The notes under the pieces are model-generated. The model was given only the letters and a program-made list of their open reading frames with translations, ran no database searches and had not been told where the DNA came from. A stretch of DNA of 64,000 bases, taken from Hyphomicrobiales bacterium (GTDB lineage: Bacteria; Pseudomonadota; Alphaproteobacteria; Rhizobiales; Rhizobiaceae). The translations under genes were made by a program, and so were the position numbers. The stretch lies in the NCBI GenBank assembly GCA_900467685.1, contig UBQX01000010.1, positions 62,001-126,000 on the forward strand, given 5' to 3'. Shown here piece by piece: positions 1 through 9,538 of this stretch (the first letter of the stretch is position 1; every line of letters begins with the position of its first letter).

Positions 1-89
1 TCATTAAAAACATTCGATGGACTGATCAATAAAAAATTGCGAACCTTACCATATTCAAAGGAAAGAGCACTTTTCGCCAAGACGAAAAG

Positions 90-244
90 GGTTGAGAAGT
101 GCATTCATCCTGTCGGCTTTCGAGCGAACCGTCCCTGGGTCGCGATCTTCGAGAGACGATTTGCCTCCAGTTTTCCCCGCAGGGTCCCGCCAATAGACCC
201 TGCCTCTTGGCCCGGTCCTGCTCCCAAAGCGGCCGGGCTTTTTT
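90..244 (+). other. Structured stretch without a gene, possible small transcript
   Basis: No convincing protein gene lies in the first 257 bases. On the plus strand there is a perfect 8-bp hairpin (179-186 with 196-203) followed by a terminator hairpin at 210-244. Such spacing could mark the 3' part of a small RNA or the trailer of a gene lying to the left of the window. I cannot assign it to a known RNA family. Confidence 0.25.
210..244 (+). terminator. Intrinsic terminator reading rightwards
   Basis: Stem gcccgg (210-215) with ccgggc (233-238) is followed directly by six T residues on the plus strand. The neighbouring gene is on the minus strand, so this ends a transcript coming from the left rather than that gene. 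Confidence 0.6.
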
Positions 245-257
245 CTTGGCCGAAGTG

Positions 258-1121
258 CTACTTCGACTCGCTGCCGCCGAAGCCCTTCATGTAGCCGTCG
301 AAAATCTGCTCCATGCTTTTCTGGTAGGATTTCTGCACCTCGAGCCCGCTGTCGAAGAGCGAACCGACAAGCTCGGAATATTGCGAAAGATCGACCGTCT
401 TCGGCATGTCTACGGCTTCCGGCTTGGCGGCGGGCTTCGGTGCTTCGGGCTGCGCGTTCGGCGGCGTCATGAAGCCTTGCATCATCTTCATGAAGGCGCC
501 CGCGCCAAAGGGATCCGCCTGCTCGGGTGCCGGCTTGGCCGCACCACCGCCCATCATCATCTGCATCATTTGCAGGAAGGGATTTTCGATGGGCTCCGGC
601 TTCTTCGGCTTGGGCGCGAAGCCGGCAGCCTCCATCCATTGCGTCATCGCGCCCATCATCGGGTTAGAGGCCGTCCACTGGTCGGTCATGGTCTTGTACT
701 GGCCGGTCATTTCCTTGATCAGGCCGCCCGCCATGGCGCTGGCCATCGCCGGCATCATGGCACGCAGCATGTCCTGGCCAACGCCGGTCACCTTGGCGGC
801 CTGCTCGGCAATCGCCTTCTGCACGTCCACCGGGCCGAAGATGGTGCCCATGAAGTTCTGCCCGTCGGCAATGCCCTGCGGCGAGAAGGCGGCGTTCACG
901 TCCTCGAAATACTTGGCATAGTTGCCGCTCATGAGCGAGGACATCAGTGTGCTGAAATCGTAAGGATTGGCAGCGCTGCGCTTGAGGCCGGTCGAAAAAG
1001 CCGGTGTCAGGGCAGCCATGGCCTTCGCCATCTGCTCCTGCGCAAGCCCGAATTGCGCGGAAAAGGCTTCCAGCGCCTTCCCGTTTTGAGCCTGCATCAT
1101 CAAGTCAAAAAGCGGCAGCAT
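258..1121 (-). CDS. DUF937 domain protein
   Basis: The 287-residue product begins MLPLFDLMMQAQNG, followed by a section with alternating small and hydrophobic residues that I recognise as a DUF937-type N-terminal domain. The function of that family is unknown. The middle is rich in Met, Ala and Gly (for example MMQMMMGGGAAKP near the centre), then Pro/Ala-rich and probably flexible, and the C-terminus ends with a short amphipathic region. The start at 1121 is chosen because AGGGG lies about seven bases upstream; an in-frame TTG at 1136 lies upstream of that site. No membrane segment or signal peptide is evident. It stands alone, about 115 bases downstream of gshA on the same strand, and could be a read-through partner. 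The low-complexity Met-rich centre recalls granule-associated proteins, but that is only an impression. Confidence 0.75.
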   Translation of the reverse strand: MLPLFDLMMQAQNGKALEAFSAQFGLAQEQMAKAMAALTPAFSTGLKRSAANPYDFSTLMSSLMSGNYAKYFEDVNAAFSPQGIADGQNFMGTIFGPVDVQKAIAEQAAKVTGVGQDMLRAMMPAMASAMAGGLIKEMTGQYKTMTDQWTASNPMMGAMTQWMEAAGFAPKPKKPEPIENPFLQMMQMMMGGGAAKPAPEQADPFGAGAFMKMMQGFMTPPNAQPEAPKPAAKPEAVDMPKTVDLSQYSELVGSLFDSGLEVQKSYQKSMEQIFDGYMKGFGGSESK

Positions 1122-1235
1122 GCGAATCCCCTTCAATCAGTTGTGGGGATCACTATATCGGTGAAATCGTGAAGGAAAACTCCCGAAGCCTCACCCATTT
1201 GCAATTTTGCTGAATTGGGCTAGCCCGAGTGGACC

Positions 1236-2609
1236 TCAATACTGCCAGGCTTCGAAGGCCGGTTCGACGCTTTCCTTCCAGGCGCCCCGGTACTCGGCCA
1301 GCATGTCCTCGGCCAGAACCTTGCCCTTGGCCAGCATCTCGTCGAGCGGATCTAGGTAGATCGCTTCGTTCTGACCGGCCGCATTGAGGCGCGCGCGGTT
1401 CTTGAGACCCAGCCGGCTGATGGCCAGCACGTCCTTGGCCACGTCCGCAAGCCGTCCGCCACGGAAGGGCGCATTCAACCCCTGTGTCGGCACGGCATTG
1501 CGCAGTGCTTGAACCTCTTCAAACGTCCAGTCGCGCGTCAGCGTCTCAGCAGCGGCAAGCGCCTGCGCGTCATAGAGCAGCCCGACCCAGAAGGCGGGAA
1601 GGGCGGCAATGCGCGAGAGAGGGCCACCATCAGCGCCGCGCATCTCGAGGAAACGCTTGAGCCGCACGTCCGGGAAGAGCGTGGAAAGATGGTTCGCCCA
1701 GTCGCCCATATTGGGCTCCCAGTCGGCAACCTCACCCTTCAGCGCGCCATCGAGAGCTTGGCTGAACGTGATGTGCGTGCAATCGTGATACTTGCCGTCG
1801 CGCACGACGAAATACATCGGCACGTCGAGCGCCCATTTCACATAGTCCTTGAACCCGAAATCCGGATTGAAGGTGAAGGGCAGGAGGCCGGAGCGGGCGT
1901 TGTCCGTGTCGCGCCAGATCTCGCCGCGCCAGGAGAGATACCCATTCGGCTTGCCCTCGGTGAAAGGCGAGGCGGCAAAGAGCGCCGTTGCCAGCGACTG
2001 CAGCTTCATCGATACCTGCATCTTGCGGCGCATGTCCTCTTCCGAGGAGAAATCGAGGTTCACCTGGATTGTGCAGGTGCGATACATCATGTCGAGCCCG
2101 TGGCTGCCGACCCTGGGCATGTAGCGCGTCATGATCGCATAGCGCGACTTCGGCATCTTCGGTGTTTCGTCGAAGGACCATTTCGGGCTGCCGCCCATGC
2201 CGAGAAAACGGATGTTCATCGGATCGGCGATCGACTTCACGATCGAAAGATGCTCGGCCGCCTCGTCATGCGTCTGGTGCAGCGTTTCGAGCGGCGCGCC
2301 GGAGAGTTCGAACTGCCCGCCGGGCTCGATGGAAATCGCGCCCATGCCATGTGGTTCGGCAAGCCCGATGATATTCCCGGCATCGATGATCGGCTCCCAG
2401 CCTTGAGCCGCCTGCATGCCCTTCAGCAATGCCGAAATGCTGGCCTCTCCGAAATAGGGAACCGGCGCATGGGTGTCGCGGAAGAAGCCGAATTTTTCGT
2501 GCTCCGTCCCGATCCGGAAATCCGCCTCCGGCTTGCAGCCCTGGGCAAGATAGTCGGTCAGGTCGCCGATCGAGCCGATGGAGGTGTGATCGGAAGTGTC
2601 GCGCGCCAT
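1236..2609 (-). CDS. gshA: Glutamate-cysteine ligase
   Basis: Catalyses the ATP-dependent joining of L-glutamate and L-cysteine, the first and rate-limiting step of glutathione synthesis in the cytoplasm. The 457-residue protein matches the plant/alphaproteobacterial GCS2 type rather than the E. coli type. GTEHEKFGF (about 34-42) and EPGGQFELSG (about 95-104) are the conserved active-site segments, and MMYRTCTIQVNLDFSSEEDM is typical of the substrate-binding core. Members of this class are often redox-regulated through cysteines; a few cysteines are present but I cannot assign a regulatory pair. It lies about 150 bases downstream of rsmE on the same strand, an order often seen in rhizobia. 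The ATG at 2609 is the natural start, although its ribosome binding site is weak. Confidence 0.95.
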   Translation of the reverse strand: MARDTSDHTSIGSIGDLTDYLAQGCKPEADFRIGTEHEKFGFFRDTHAPVPYFGEASISALLKGMQAAQGWEPIIDAGNIIGLAEPHGMGAISIEPGGQFELSGAPLETLHQTHDEAAEHLSIVKSIADPMNIRFLGMGGSPKWSFDETPKMPKSRYAIMTRYMPRVGSHGLDMMYRTCTIQVNLDFSSEEDMRRKMQVSMKLQSLATALFAASPFTEGKPNGYLSWRGEIWRDTDNARSGLLPFTFNPDFGFKDYVKWALDVPMYFVVRDGKYHDCTHITFSQALDGALKGEVADWEPNMGDWANHLSTLFPDVRLKRFLEMRGADGGPLSRIAALPAFWVGLLYDAQALAAAETLTRDWTFEEVQALRNAVPTQGLNAPFRGGRLADVAKDVLAISRLGLKNRARLNAAGQNEAIYLDPLDEMLAKGKVLAEDMLAEYRGAWKESVEPAFEAWQY

Positions 2610-2760
2610 GGATGTGTCTCTAGATGTCGCCCTCGGATGAGGGCTTGGGATGAGGCTGGATGAACGGAATAGCAGACTTTTGCAAATAAAAAGCCTTCAC
2701 TGAGCTTCAAATTCTGCTGAACCCGCTTATTCCCGCGGGCCATATAGGTCGGCCTGCCCC

Positions 2761-3498
2761 TCAGTTCCAGTCCCCGAGCGTCACCTGCATGACGGCGAGC
2801 GCCGCAACTGCGGCCGTATCGGCGCGCAGGATGCGGGGACCAAGCGGAATGGGTGTGACGAAATCGAGCCCGCGCAGCATCTTCCGCTCTTCTTCCGAGA
2901 AACCGCCTTCCGGTCCAATCAGCAGCGCATAATGCTCGTCTTTCAAACCTTGCAGGATGGGAAGCGGGTTCTGCCCCGCGTCGCCCTCGTCGCAATAGAT
3001 GATGCGCCGGTCCCTCGGCCATGTGGCGAGAAGGTCGACGAGCTTCACGGGCTCGGCAATCTCGGGAACCGCGAGGATGCCGCACTGCTCGGCGGCTTCC
3101 ATGGCGTAAGCCGACAGCTTGTCGAGCGAATGGATCTTGCCCTGCACATGCTGCGTGATGACCGGCCGGATCAGGCCTGCGCCCATCTCGACCGCCTTCT
3201 GGATCAGATAGTCCATCCGACCCGTCTTCAGCGGCGCGAAGAGATAGTGCAGGTCCGGCAGCGGCGGCTGCGGGCGGGTCTGTTCGACCGGCTTCAGCAC
3301 GATCTTCTTGCGGCTCGGATAGTGGATCGTCGCCTTCCACTCCCCGTCACGGCCGTTGAAGAGCAGGATTTCCGCCCCGTCTTCGAGGCGGAGCACATTG
3401 CTCAGATAGTTGAACTGTTCAGGCGATGCCGCGACCTCGGTCGAGGCGGCGAGATCCGCTTCGACAAACAGGCGCTGCATCCGGAAATTGGCACGCAT
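2761..3498 (-). CDS. rsmE: 16S rRNA (uracil-1498-N3)-methyltransferase
   Basis: RsmE methylates U1498 of 16S rRNA in assembled 30S subunits using S-adenosylmethionine. The 245-residue product has a PUA-like N-terminal half beginning [15 protein letters not shown], then a SPOUT methyltransferase fold with the knot signature [16 protein letters not shown] and the C-terminal [15 protein letters not shown] segment that binds the cofactor. Length is normal for the family. It begins eight bases after the stop codon of the pit phosphate transporter gene on the same strand, so the two are probably co-transcribed. The first Met is preferred because the [11 protein letters not shown] beginning is what rhizobial relatives show. 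Confidence 0.95.
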   Translation of the reverse strand: MRANFRMQRLFVEADLAASTEVAASPEQFNYLSNVLRLEDGAEILLFNGRDGEWKATIHYPSRKKIVLKPVEQTRPQPPLPDLHYLFAPLKTGRMDYLIQKAVEMGAGLIRPVITQHVQGKIHSLDKLSAYAMEAAEQCGILAVPEIAEPVKLVDLLATWPRDRRIIYCDEGDAGQNPLPILQGLKDEHYALLIGPEGGFSEEERKMLRGLDFVTPIPLGPRILRADTAAVAALAVMQVTLGDWN

Positions 3499-3506
3499 CG
3501 GAAATC

Positions 3507-5018
3507 CTACAGGGAAAGCAGCGCCAGAATCTTGTAGATGGCGGCTGCGAGAACGGCGGCGACGGGCACGGTAATGACCCAGGCCGCGATGATGGTGAGG
3601 AAATGCGAGCGGCGCACGAGAAGCCGCCGACGTGCTTCCTCCGGCGTCGCTTGCAGCTTCGGTTTGACGGCGATGTCATTTTCGTCCGCCTTCATCGCTA
3701 TATAGGCGGCGCGGCGCTTCGAGTTCTGCATGTACCATTCGCGGAAGAACCCGACGCCGAAGACGCTGCCGATCGCGACATGGGTCGAACTCACCGGCAT
3801 GCCGAGCGCGGAGGCCACCAGCACGGTCACGGATGCGGACAGCGCGATGCAGAAGGCGCGGATCGGGTTGAGGCGCGTGATCTGCTTGCCGACGATGAGG
3901 ATGAGCCTCGGCCCGAAGAGCAGGATGCCCGCGGAGATCCCGAACGCGCCGATCGTCATGACCCAGATGGGAACGTGGACGGTCTCGCTGAGGTCGGTCG
4001 ATGATTGCGCGTGCACGATCGCAGAAAGTGGTCCGACGGCATTCGATACGTCGTTGGCGCCATGCGCGAAGGAGAGGAGGGCGGCTGAGAACACCAGCGG
4101 CAGGCGAAACAGCTTGCGCAGTGACTGGTTGCGGTTCTCAAGCCCGGACGCGCGCTTGCGAATGATCGGAACGGTCGCGGCCCAGGTCGCGATGCCGATG
4201 GCAAGGCCCGCACCGGCCGCAGACTTCAGGCTGACGTCGATCACATTCTCCAGCGCCTGGAAAACCAGATAGGCGCCGAAGGCACCGGCCATCACGCCCA
4301 GCAGCATGGGAAGCCACTTGATCGCCGCAGTGATCTTGTCCTGGCGATAGGCGATGAATTCGTAGATGAAGGCCAGGAAGCCGGCGGCGATCACGGCGCT
4401 GATCAGGGGCGAAAGGACCCAGCTCAGCGTAATCTCCCGCATCGAGCTCCAGGAGATGGCTGAAGGACCCGCCGCTGCGACGCCGGCCCCGAGAACCCCG
4501 CCGACGATCGCATGCGTGGTCGAGACAGGCGCGTTGAACCATGTTGCCAGATTGACGGAAAGAGCGGCCGCCAGAAGCGCCGACAGCATGACCCAGATGA
4601 AGGCCGGGCCGCTCGGCATGGCACTGCTCTGCACGATGCCGCTGGAGATGGTCTTGACCACCTCGCCCCCGGCCAGAAGCGCGCCCGCCGCGTCGAAAAC
4701 CGCCGCGATCACCAGCGCCTGCACCATGGTCATAGCCTTGGCGCCGACGGCCGCGCCAACGTTGTTGGTCACGTCGTTCGCGCCGATATTGAGGGCCATG
4801 TAGGCGCCGAGCGTGGCACCGGCGATGATGCCGATGCTGCCCGGGCTGTTGCCCGCGTAGAGAGTGGCGAGCAGGCCGGCCAGCACAAGCAGGATCAGGC
4901 CCGCGGCGGGACGCACAAGGCCACGGGCAACGAACTGCCCCGCCTCTTCCAGATAAGTGAACTTGCCGAGGTCCTTGTCGATGGTTGACCGACCGGGCAC
5001 CTGACGTCTTTTTGCCAT
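3507..5018 (-). CDS. pit: Inorganic phosphate transporter, PiT family
   Basis: A 503-residue integral membrane protein that imports inorganic phosphate as metal-phosphate with protons across the inner membrane. Two inverted repeats carry the PiT signature: [10 protein letters not shown] at about 79-88 and [11 protein letters not shown] at about 320-330. Between and after them lie the conserved [11 protein letters not shown] and [15 protein letters not shown] segments. About ten hydrophobic segments can be counted, and the first 35 residues are a cytoplasmic tail. Low-affinity Pit genes in rhizobia often sit behind a PhoU-like accessory gene, but none is present here. The downstream neighbour is rsmE at eight bases. 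The ATG at 5018 has no obvious ribosome binding site, so the start is a little uncertain. Confidence 0.93.
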   Translation of the reverse strand: MAKRRQVPGRSTIDKDLGKFTYLEEAGQFVARGLVRPAAGLILLVLAGLLATLYAGNSPGSIGIIAGATLGAYMALNIGANDVTNNVGAAVGAKAMTMVQALVIAAVFDAAGALLAGGEVVKTISSGIVQSSAMPSGPAFIWVMLSALLAAALSVNLATWFNAPVSTTHAIVGGVLGAGVAAAGPSAISWSSMREITLSWVLSPLISAVIAAGFLAFIYEFIAYRQDKITAAIKWLPMLLGVMAGAFGAYLVFQALENVIDVSLKSAAGAGLAIGIATWAATVPIIRKRASGLENRNQSLRKLFRLPLVFSAALLSFAHGANDVSNAVGPLSAIVHAQSSTDLSETVHVPIWVMTIGAFGISAGILLFGPRLILIVGKQITRLNPIRAFCIALSASVTVLVASALGMPVSSTHVAIGSVFGVGFFREWYMQNSKRRAAYIAMKADENDIAVKPKLQATPEEARRRLLVRRSHFLTIIAAWVITVPVAAVLAAAIYKILALLSL

Positions 5019-5135
5019 GGCTCATGTGGCGCACGACAGGTCTTTCAGGGTCGTCCGCGTCTCCCGCCCGCTATTTATCGGGCGGCGGCGGCAAGGGCAA
5101 CCGCCAGATGACGTAGTTCACCCGCGAGAGGCCGC

Positions 5136-5621
5136 TCAGATGTCGTCGTGCGAGGCAGGGCGTGTTTCGAAGGCCAGAATCATCTCCTTCAGCTCCGGCT
5201 CCATGACCCGCAGGGCTGCATCTTCACAGGAAAACCAGGCCATCTCGCGCTGGCCCTTTTCCTTGTAATTGTTGGCAAAGCCGCTGACCTTCAGCGCATG
5301 GACCTGCACCTTGCAGGGGATTTCGAGCCCGGAATCCATGCCCTTCTTGTAGCTGTAGGTCCCCAGCGGCTTGACCTCTGCCTTGCCCTTCACGCCGGCC
5401 TCCTCATACGCTTCGCGCTCGGCGACCGCATGGGCCAGCTTCCCGTTCATCGGCCAGCCCTTCGGGATCACCCATCGTCCGGTTCCGCGGCTGGTGATCA
5501 GCAGGATTTCGACGCGGCTGTTCTCATCCGTCCTGCGGTAGCAGAGCGCGGCAAACTGCAGCCGTTCCGGGCGGCGCATCATCAGACGGATTTCGGACGC
5601 AAGGCGGGTAACGACGTTCAA
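5136..5621 (-). CDS. Nudix hydrolase, diphosphoinositol-polyphosphate-phosphohydrolase-like
   Basis: A small cytoplasmic pyrophosphohydrolase. The Nudix box is visible at about residues 55-77 (GWPMNGK then REAYEEAGV). The catalytic REAYEEAGV half is intact, while the first Glu of the classic box is replaced by Lys, as seen in the DIPP-like (Nudt4-like) branch common in rhizobia. The true substrate cannot be deduced; candidates include diadenosine polyphosphates and phosphorylated inositols. The start chosen is TTG at 5621, with GAGG upstream and a product of 161 residues beginning with LNVVTRLASE; a longer form from 5669 is possible but lacks a good site. It lies upstream of pit on the same strand with about 117 bases between. 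Confidence 0.85.
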   Translation of the reverse strand: MNVVTRLASEIRLMMRRPERLQFAALCYRRTDENSRVEILLITSRGTGRWVIPKGWPMNGKLAHAVAEREAYEEAGVKGKAEVKPLGTYSYKKGMDSGLEIPCKVQVHALKVSGFANNYKEKGQREMAWFSCEDAALRVMEPELKEMILAFETRPASHDDI

Positions 5622-5846
5622 TGGAGTGAAAGACCTCAGGGTTGATCGACACCGTATCGATTCACCCAATATAGGTGCGCCGGGCAGGATTTGTACGACA
5701 TTTTTGCGACAATCCGGCTCTATCGCGAGTGTTGGGGATCATCTGCAGTTCCATGCCGTCCGTCAGCAGTCGCTGTCGTTACGGCGATTCTTCGACTTTC
5801 TGGCACGACCGATTGCAATGCGGCTATGTCCTCCCAAGCGGCGGCA

Positions 5847-6743
5847 TCAGCCCTCCCAATACGGTCTCGGCCCGTAGAGCCCCGCCAGATAATCGATGAA
5901 CAGCCTGACCTTGGCGGGCAAGAATTCCCGGCTCGGATAGACCGCCGAAAGCGCCACATTCTTCGGCGCTTCAAGGAAGGGCAGAACCGGCACGAGTTTC
6001 CCGGCCTTAAGCTCCGGCCCGACATCCCAGGTGGAGCGCAAGGCGATTCCGAGCCCGGCAATGACGGCCTCGCGGATCACCTCGGACGAGTTGGTGACCA
6101 GCGGCCCTTGCGGCCGATAGATCACCGGTCCGTCAGGCCCCTCCAGCCGCCATGTGTCGTTGTTGTGCGGGGGCAGGCAGGTGTGGCGGTCGAGATCGGC
6201 CAGCGTTTCGGGCATCCCATGGGCCGCGACATAGTCCGGGCTGGCGCAGAGAAGCCGCCGCACCGGAGCCAGCCGCCGGGCCACAAGGCTGGAATCGGTG
6301 AGTTCGCCGATGCGGATCGCCAGATCGTAGCCGCCCGCGACCAAATCGATGAACTCATCCGAAAGCGTCAGGTTGATCGTGATCCCCGGATTGGCCTGCA
6401 TGAAGGGTTTCAGATGTGGCGCGACATGCATCCGCCCGAAGGATGTGGGCGCCGAAATCTTCAGTGTGCCGCGCGCCTCTTCCGTGCGCCCCGCTATGAA
6501 GGCTTCCGCATCCTCGATCCCGGCCAGGATTGCCTCGATGCGGATCAGGAAGCCTTGGCCGGACTCGGTCAAGGACAATTGCCGCGTCGTGCGCTGAAAA
6601 AGCCGCGTGCCCAGCCGCTCCTCCAAATGCTTGATCCGCTTGGAAACGACGGCGGGTGAAAGCCCCAGCTCGCGGCCTGCTGCAGACATGCTCAACGAGC
6701 GCGCCACCTGGGCAAAGATGTCCAGATCCTCCAGCCGTGTCAT
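5847..6743 (-). CDS. LysR-type transcriptional regulator, divergent from glcDEF
   Basis: The 298-residue product has an N-terminal winged helix-turn-helix (about 1-60, with LSMSAAGRELGLSPAVVSKRIK as the recognition region) and a periplasmic-binding-like effector domain. The LERLGTRLFQRTTRQ segment and the rest place it in the group of DNA-binding activators/repressors of aromatic and organic acid genes. The start at 6743 has GGAGG four bases upstream. It is divergent from glcD with 127 bases between, the classic LysR arrangement, so it most likely controls glcDEF and possibly itself; the inducer would be glycolate or a related acid. That is inferred from position only. Confidence 0.92.
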   Translation of the reverse strand: MTRLEDLDIFAQVARSLSMSAAGRELGLSPAVVSKRIKHLEERLGTRLFQRTTRQLSLTESGQGFLIRIEAILAGIEDAEAFIAGRTEEARGTLKISAPTSFGRMHVAPHLKPFMQANPGITINLTLSDEFIDLVAGGYDLAIRIGELTDSSLVARRLAPVRRLLCASPDYVAAHGMPETLADLDRHTCLPPHNNDTWRLEGPDGPVIYRPQGPLVTNSSEVIREAVIAGLGIALRSTWDVGPELKAGKLVPVLPFLEAPKNVALSAVYPSREFLPAKVRLFIDYLAGLYGPRPYWEG

Positions 6744-6808
6744 GGCTCCTCCGTTGAAAATCGCTTTGATTATCTCCACCAAGGAAAAAGTTATTAGCAT
6801 TTCGCCAC

Positions 6809-6820
6809 GCTTGCGCAAGC
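6809..6820. promoter_or_regulatory. Candidate LysR operator in the glcD upstream region
   Basis: A perfect 12-base palindrome gcttgcgcaagc lies between the LysR gene and glcD. It contains a TTGCGCAA core, compatible with the T-N11-A style of LysR sites only loosely. It is placed about 65 bases upstream of glcD. Confidence 0.35.
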
Positions 6821-6870
6821 GGCAGGCGAGGGGCTAGATTCGGGCTCACGAATGAAAGCGGGAGGATACA

Positions 6871-8304
6871 ATGAGCGGAGCGATTGCCCTGAAGGCGCCG
6901 GACCCGGCGATCCTGTCGCGGCGCGAGCAGATCATCGCCGACCTCGCCGATTTTCTGCCCGCCGGCACGGTGATTTCGTCCGAACGCGAACTCAAGCCCT
7001 TCGAAACGGACGGTTTCATCGCCTATCGCCGCATGCCGCTGGCCGTGACCCTGCCCCGGACGACAGACGAGGTCGCCGCGATCCTCAAATATTGCGCGAA
7101 ATACAAGGTGCCGGTCGTGCCGCGCGGCGCGGGTACCTCGCTCTCCGGCGGCGCGATCCCGCAGGAAGATGCGGTTGTCATCGCGCTCACCCGCATGAAC
7201 CGGATTATCGAGGTGGACTATCCGAACCGCTGCGCTCGCGTGCAGGCCGGCGTCACCAATCTGGCGATTTCGGAAGCGGTGTCGGCCGATGGCTTCTTCT
7301 ATGCGCCGGACCCGAGTTCGCAGCTTGCCTGCACCATTGGCGGCAATATCGGCATGAATTCCGGCGGCGCGCACTGTCTGAAATATGGCGTGACGACCAA
7401 CAATCTGCTGGGCGTGAAGATGGTGCTCTTCGACGGCACGGTGATCGAATTGGGCGGCAAGGCGCTGGACGCCAGCGGCTACGACCTCCTTGGCATCGTC
7501 TGCGGCTCGGAAGGTCAGCTCGGCATCGTGACGGAAGCGACCGTGCGGCTGATTGCCAAGCCGGAAGGCCAGCGCCCGGTTCTCTTCGGCTTCGAGACCT
7601 CGGAAGGCGCCAGCGCCTGTGTGACCGATGTCATCGCCGCCGGCCTCATCCCCGTGGCCATCGAGTTCATGGACAAGCCGGCCATCGAAATCTGCGAGGC
7701 CTTTGCGCATGCCGGCTATCCGCTGGATGTCGAGGCGCTGCTGATCGTCGAGGTCGAGGGCTCCGAGGCCGAGATGGATGCGATGCTGAAAGCCATCATC
7801 GAGATCGCCCGCCGCCATGGCGTGAAGACGGTGAAGGAATGCCAGTCAGCGACGGAAGCCGCCCTTATCTGGAAGGGCCGCAAATCCGCCTTCGGCGCGA
7901 CCGGCCGAATTGCCGACTATATCTGCATGGACGGCACCGTCCCGCTGTCGCAGCTCACCAACGTCCTGCGCGGCACGGCCGAGATCGTCGCCCGCCATGG
8001 CCTGCGCGTCGCCAATGTTTTCCACGCCGGCGACGGCAACATGCACCCACTGATCCTGTACAATATCAACGATCCCGACGAGGCGCGCCGCGCCGAAGAA
8101 GCTGGCAACGATATCCTGAAGCTTTGCGTCGATGCCGGCGGCTGCCTCACCGGCGAGCACGGCGTCGGCATCGAGAAACGCGACCTGATGACCCATCAAT
8201 ATACGAAAGCCGATCTCGACCAGCAGATGGCCGTCCGCGCCGCCTTCGACCCGGACTGGCTCTTGAACCCCTCCAAGGTCTTCCCGCTGGAAGGGCGCGC
8301 CTGA
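6871..8304 (+). CDS. glcD: Glycolate oxidase subunit GlcD (FAD-binding)
   Basis: The catalytic flavoprotein subunit of the membrane-associated glycolate dehydrogenase, which oxidises glycolate to glyoxylate and passes electrons to the respiratory chain. The 477-residue protein has an FAD-binding PCMH domain with PRGAGTSLSGG (84-94) and GGNIGMNSGG (about 157-166). The C-terminal FAD-oxidase domain carries HAGDGNMHP (385-393) and TGEHGVG (about 427-433), and ends LNPSKVFP (465-472). All conserved features are intact and the length matches GlcD. A GGGAGG site lies about six bases before the ATG. It heads the glc operon; glcE follows after a one-base gap. Confidence 0.96.
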   Translation: MSGAIALKAPDPAILSRREQIIADLADFLPAGTVISSERELKPFETDGFIAYRRMPLAVTLPRTTDEVAAILKYCAKYKVPVVPRGAGTSLSGGAIPQEDAVVIALTRMNRIIEVDYPNRCARVQAGVTNLAISEAVSADGFFYAPDPSSQLACTIGGNIGMNSGGAHCLKYGVTTNNLLGVKMVLFDGTVIELGGKALDASGYDLLGIVCGSEGQLGIVTEATVRLIAKPEGQRPVLFGFETSEGASACVTDVIAAGLIPVAIEFMDKPAIEICEAFAHAGYPLDVEALLIVEVEGSEAEMDAMLKAIIEIARRHGVKTVKECQSATEAALIWKGRKSAFGATGRIADYICMDGTVPLSQLTNVLRGTAEIVARHGLRVANVFHAGDGNMHPLILYNINDPDEARRAEEAGNDILKLCVDAGGCLTGEHGVGIEKRDLMTHQYTKADLDQQMAVRAAFDPDWLLNPSKVFPLEGRA

Positions 8305-8305
8305 C

Positions 8306-9508
8306 ATGGACCATCTCTACGAGCCGCAGACCGAGGCCGATGCCGCCGCGATGATCGCCGATGCCGCGCAAGCGGGCAGGGCGCTTGCCATTTCCGGCGG
8401 CAACACCCGCGCCGGCTTCGGCCAGAAGGTCGACGGTGCAGCCTTCACCTCGAAGCGTCTTCGAGGCATCGTCGCCTATAATCCCTCCGAAATGACGCTG
8501 ACGGCGCTGGCTGGCACACCCGTCGCCGAAATCGAGGCGGAACTGGCCGACAACGGCCAGATGATGGCCTTCGAACCCGCCGACCATCGCATGATGATGG
8601 GCACCGAAGGCGTGCCGACCATCGCCGGCCTCTTCGCCACCAACACATCCGGCCCCCGCCGTTTCGTCTCAGGTGCCGCCCGCGACAGCCTGCTCGGCAT
8701 CCGCTTCGTCAACGGCATGGGCGAGACCGTCAAATCCGGCGGCCGCGTGATGAAGAACGTCACCGGGCTCGATCTTGTGAAGCTTCTCGCCGGCTCCTAT
8801 GGCACGCTCGGCTTCCTCACCGAGGTCACCTTCAAAGTGCTGCCCGTGCCCCGCGCCGAGGCGACCGTCGTCGTCTCTGGCCTCAACGATGCCGAAGCGG
8901 CCATCGCCATGTCTGCCGCGCTTGCCACCTCCTGCGAGGTTTCAGGCGCTGCGCATCTGCCGGAAAGCGTGCGCTGGCTCTTCGGCAAGAACGGCCTGCC
9001 CGACGGACCCGCCACGCTGCTGCGCATCGAAGGCGTCGAAGCCTCTGTCAACGACCGCGTCGACCGCCTGAAGCCTTTCCTGCAACGCTACGGCGCGGTG
9101 AGCCAGATCGACCAGGGAGACAGCCAGCAGATCTGGTGCGAAATCCGCGACGTCACGCCCTTTTCTGAGGACGGCTCCTGCAAGCCGCTCTGGCGCATCT
9201 CCTGTGCGCCCTCCGCCGGCCATCAATTGCTGGCCGCACTCCGGCTTGAGACCGGCGTCAACGCGTTCTTCGACTGGCAGGGCGGCCTCGTCTGGATGCA
9301 GATGGAAGGCGATGCGGAGGCCGAGATGATCCGAGCGTATCTCAAGCGTCTGGGCGGCGGCCATGCGACACTGATCCGCGCGCGGGATCACATTCGGGCT
9401 GTAACACCAGCCTTTGAGCCGCAGGAAAAAGGCGTCGCGACGCTGTCGGCAGCCGTGAAGGCGAAGCTCGATCCGAAGGGCATTTTCAATCCGGGGCGGA
9501 TGGGGTGA
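8306..9508 (+). CDS. glcE: Glycolate oxidase subunit GlcE
   Basis: Second FAD-binding-domain subunit of glycolate dehydrogenase, required with GlcD and GlcF for activity. The 400-residue product has the shortened PCMH fold (AISGGNTRAGFG near the N-terminus, then GTEGVPTIAGLFATNTSGPRR split across the FAD-binding loop) and the conserved GGRVMKNVTGLDLVKLLAGSYG region that marks GlcE. It ends LDPKGIFNPGRMG, like other family members. Its ATG follows the glcD stop by a single base, indicating translational coupling. Thirty bases separate it from the next gene, a small membrane protein rather than glcF. Confidence 0.95.
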   Translation: MDHLYEPQTEADAAAMIADAAQAGRALAISGGNTRAGFGQKVDGAAFTSKRLRGIVAYNPSEMTLTALAGTPVAEIEAELADNGQMMAFEPADHRMMMGTEGVPTIAGLFATNTSGPRRFVSGAARDSLLGIRFVNGMGETVKSGGRVMKNVTGLDLVKLLAGSYGTLGFLTEVTFKVLPVPRAEATVVVSGLNDAEAAIAMSAALATSCEVSGAAHLPESVRWLFGKNGLPDGPATLLRIEGVEASVNDRVDRLKPFLQRYGAVSQIDQGDSQQIWCEIRDVTPFSEDGSCKPLWRISCAPSAGHQLLAALRLETGVNAFFDWQGGLVWMQMEGDAEAEMIRAYLKRLGGGHATLIRARDHIRAVTPAFEPQEKGVATLSAAVKAKLDPKGIFNPGRMG

Positions 9509-9538
9509 TGCCGCTCGCCAACACAAGGGGGACACATA

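Noticed and set aside
100..244. Resemblance of the left-edge sequence to 6S RNA (gtccctggg and a 3' hairpin)
   Set aside because: The closing stem does not pair, and in rhizobia 6S RNA is expected beside zapA and the formyltetrahydrofolate cyclo-ligase gene, not here.
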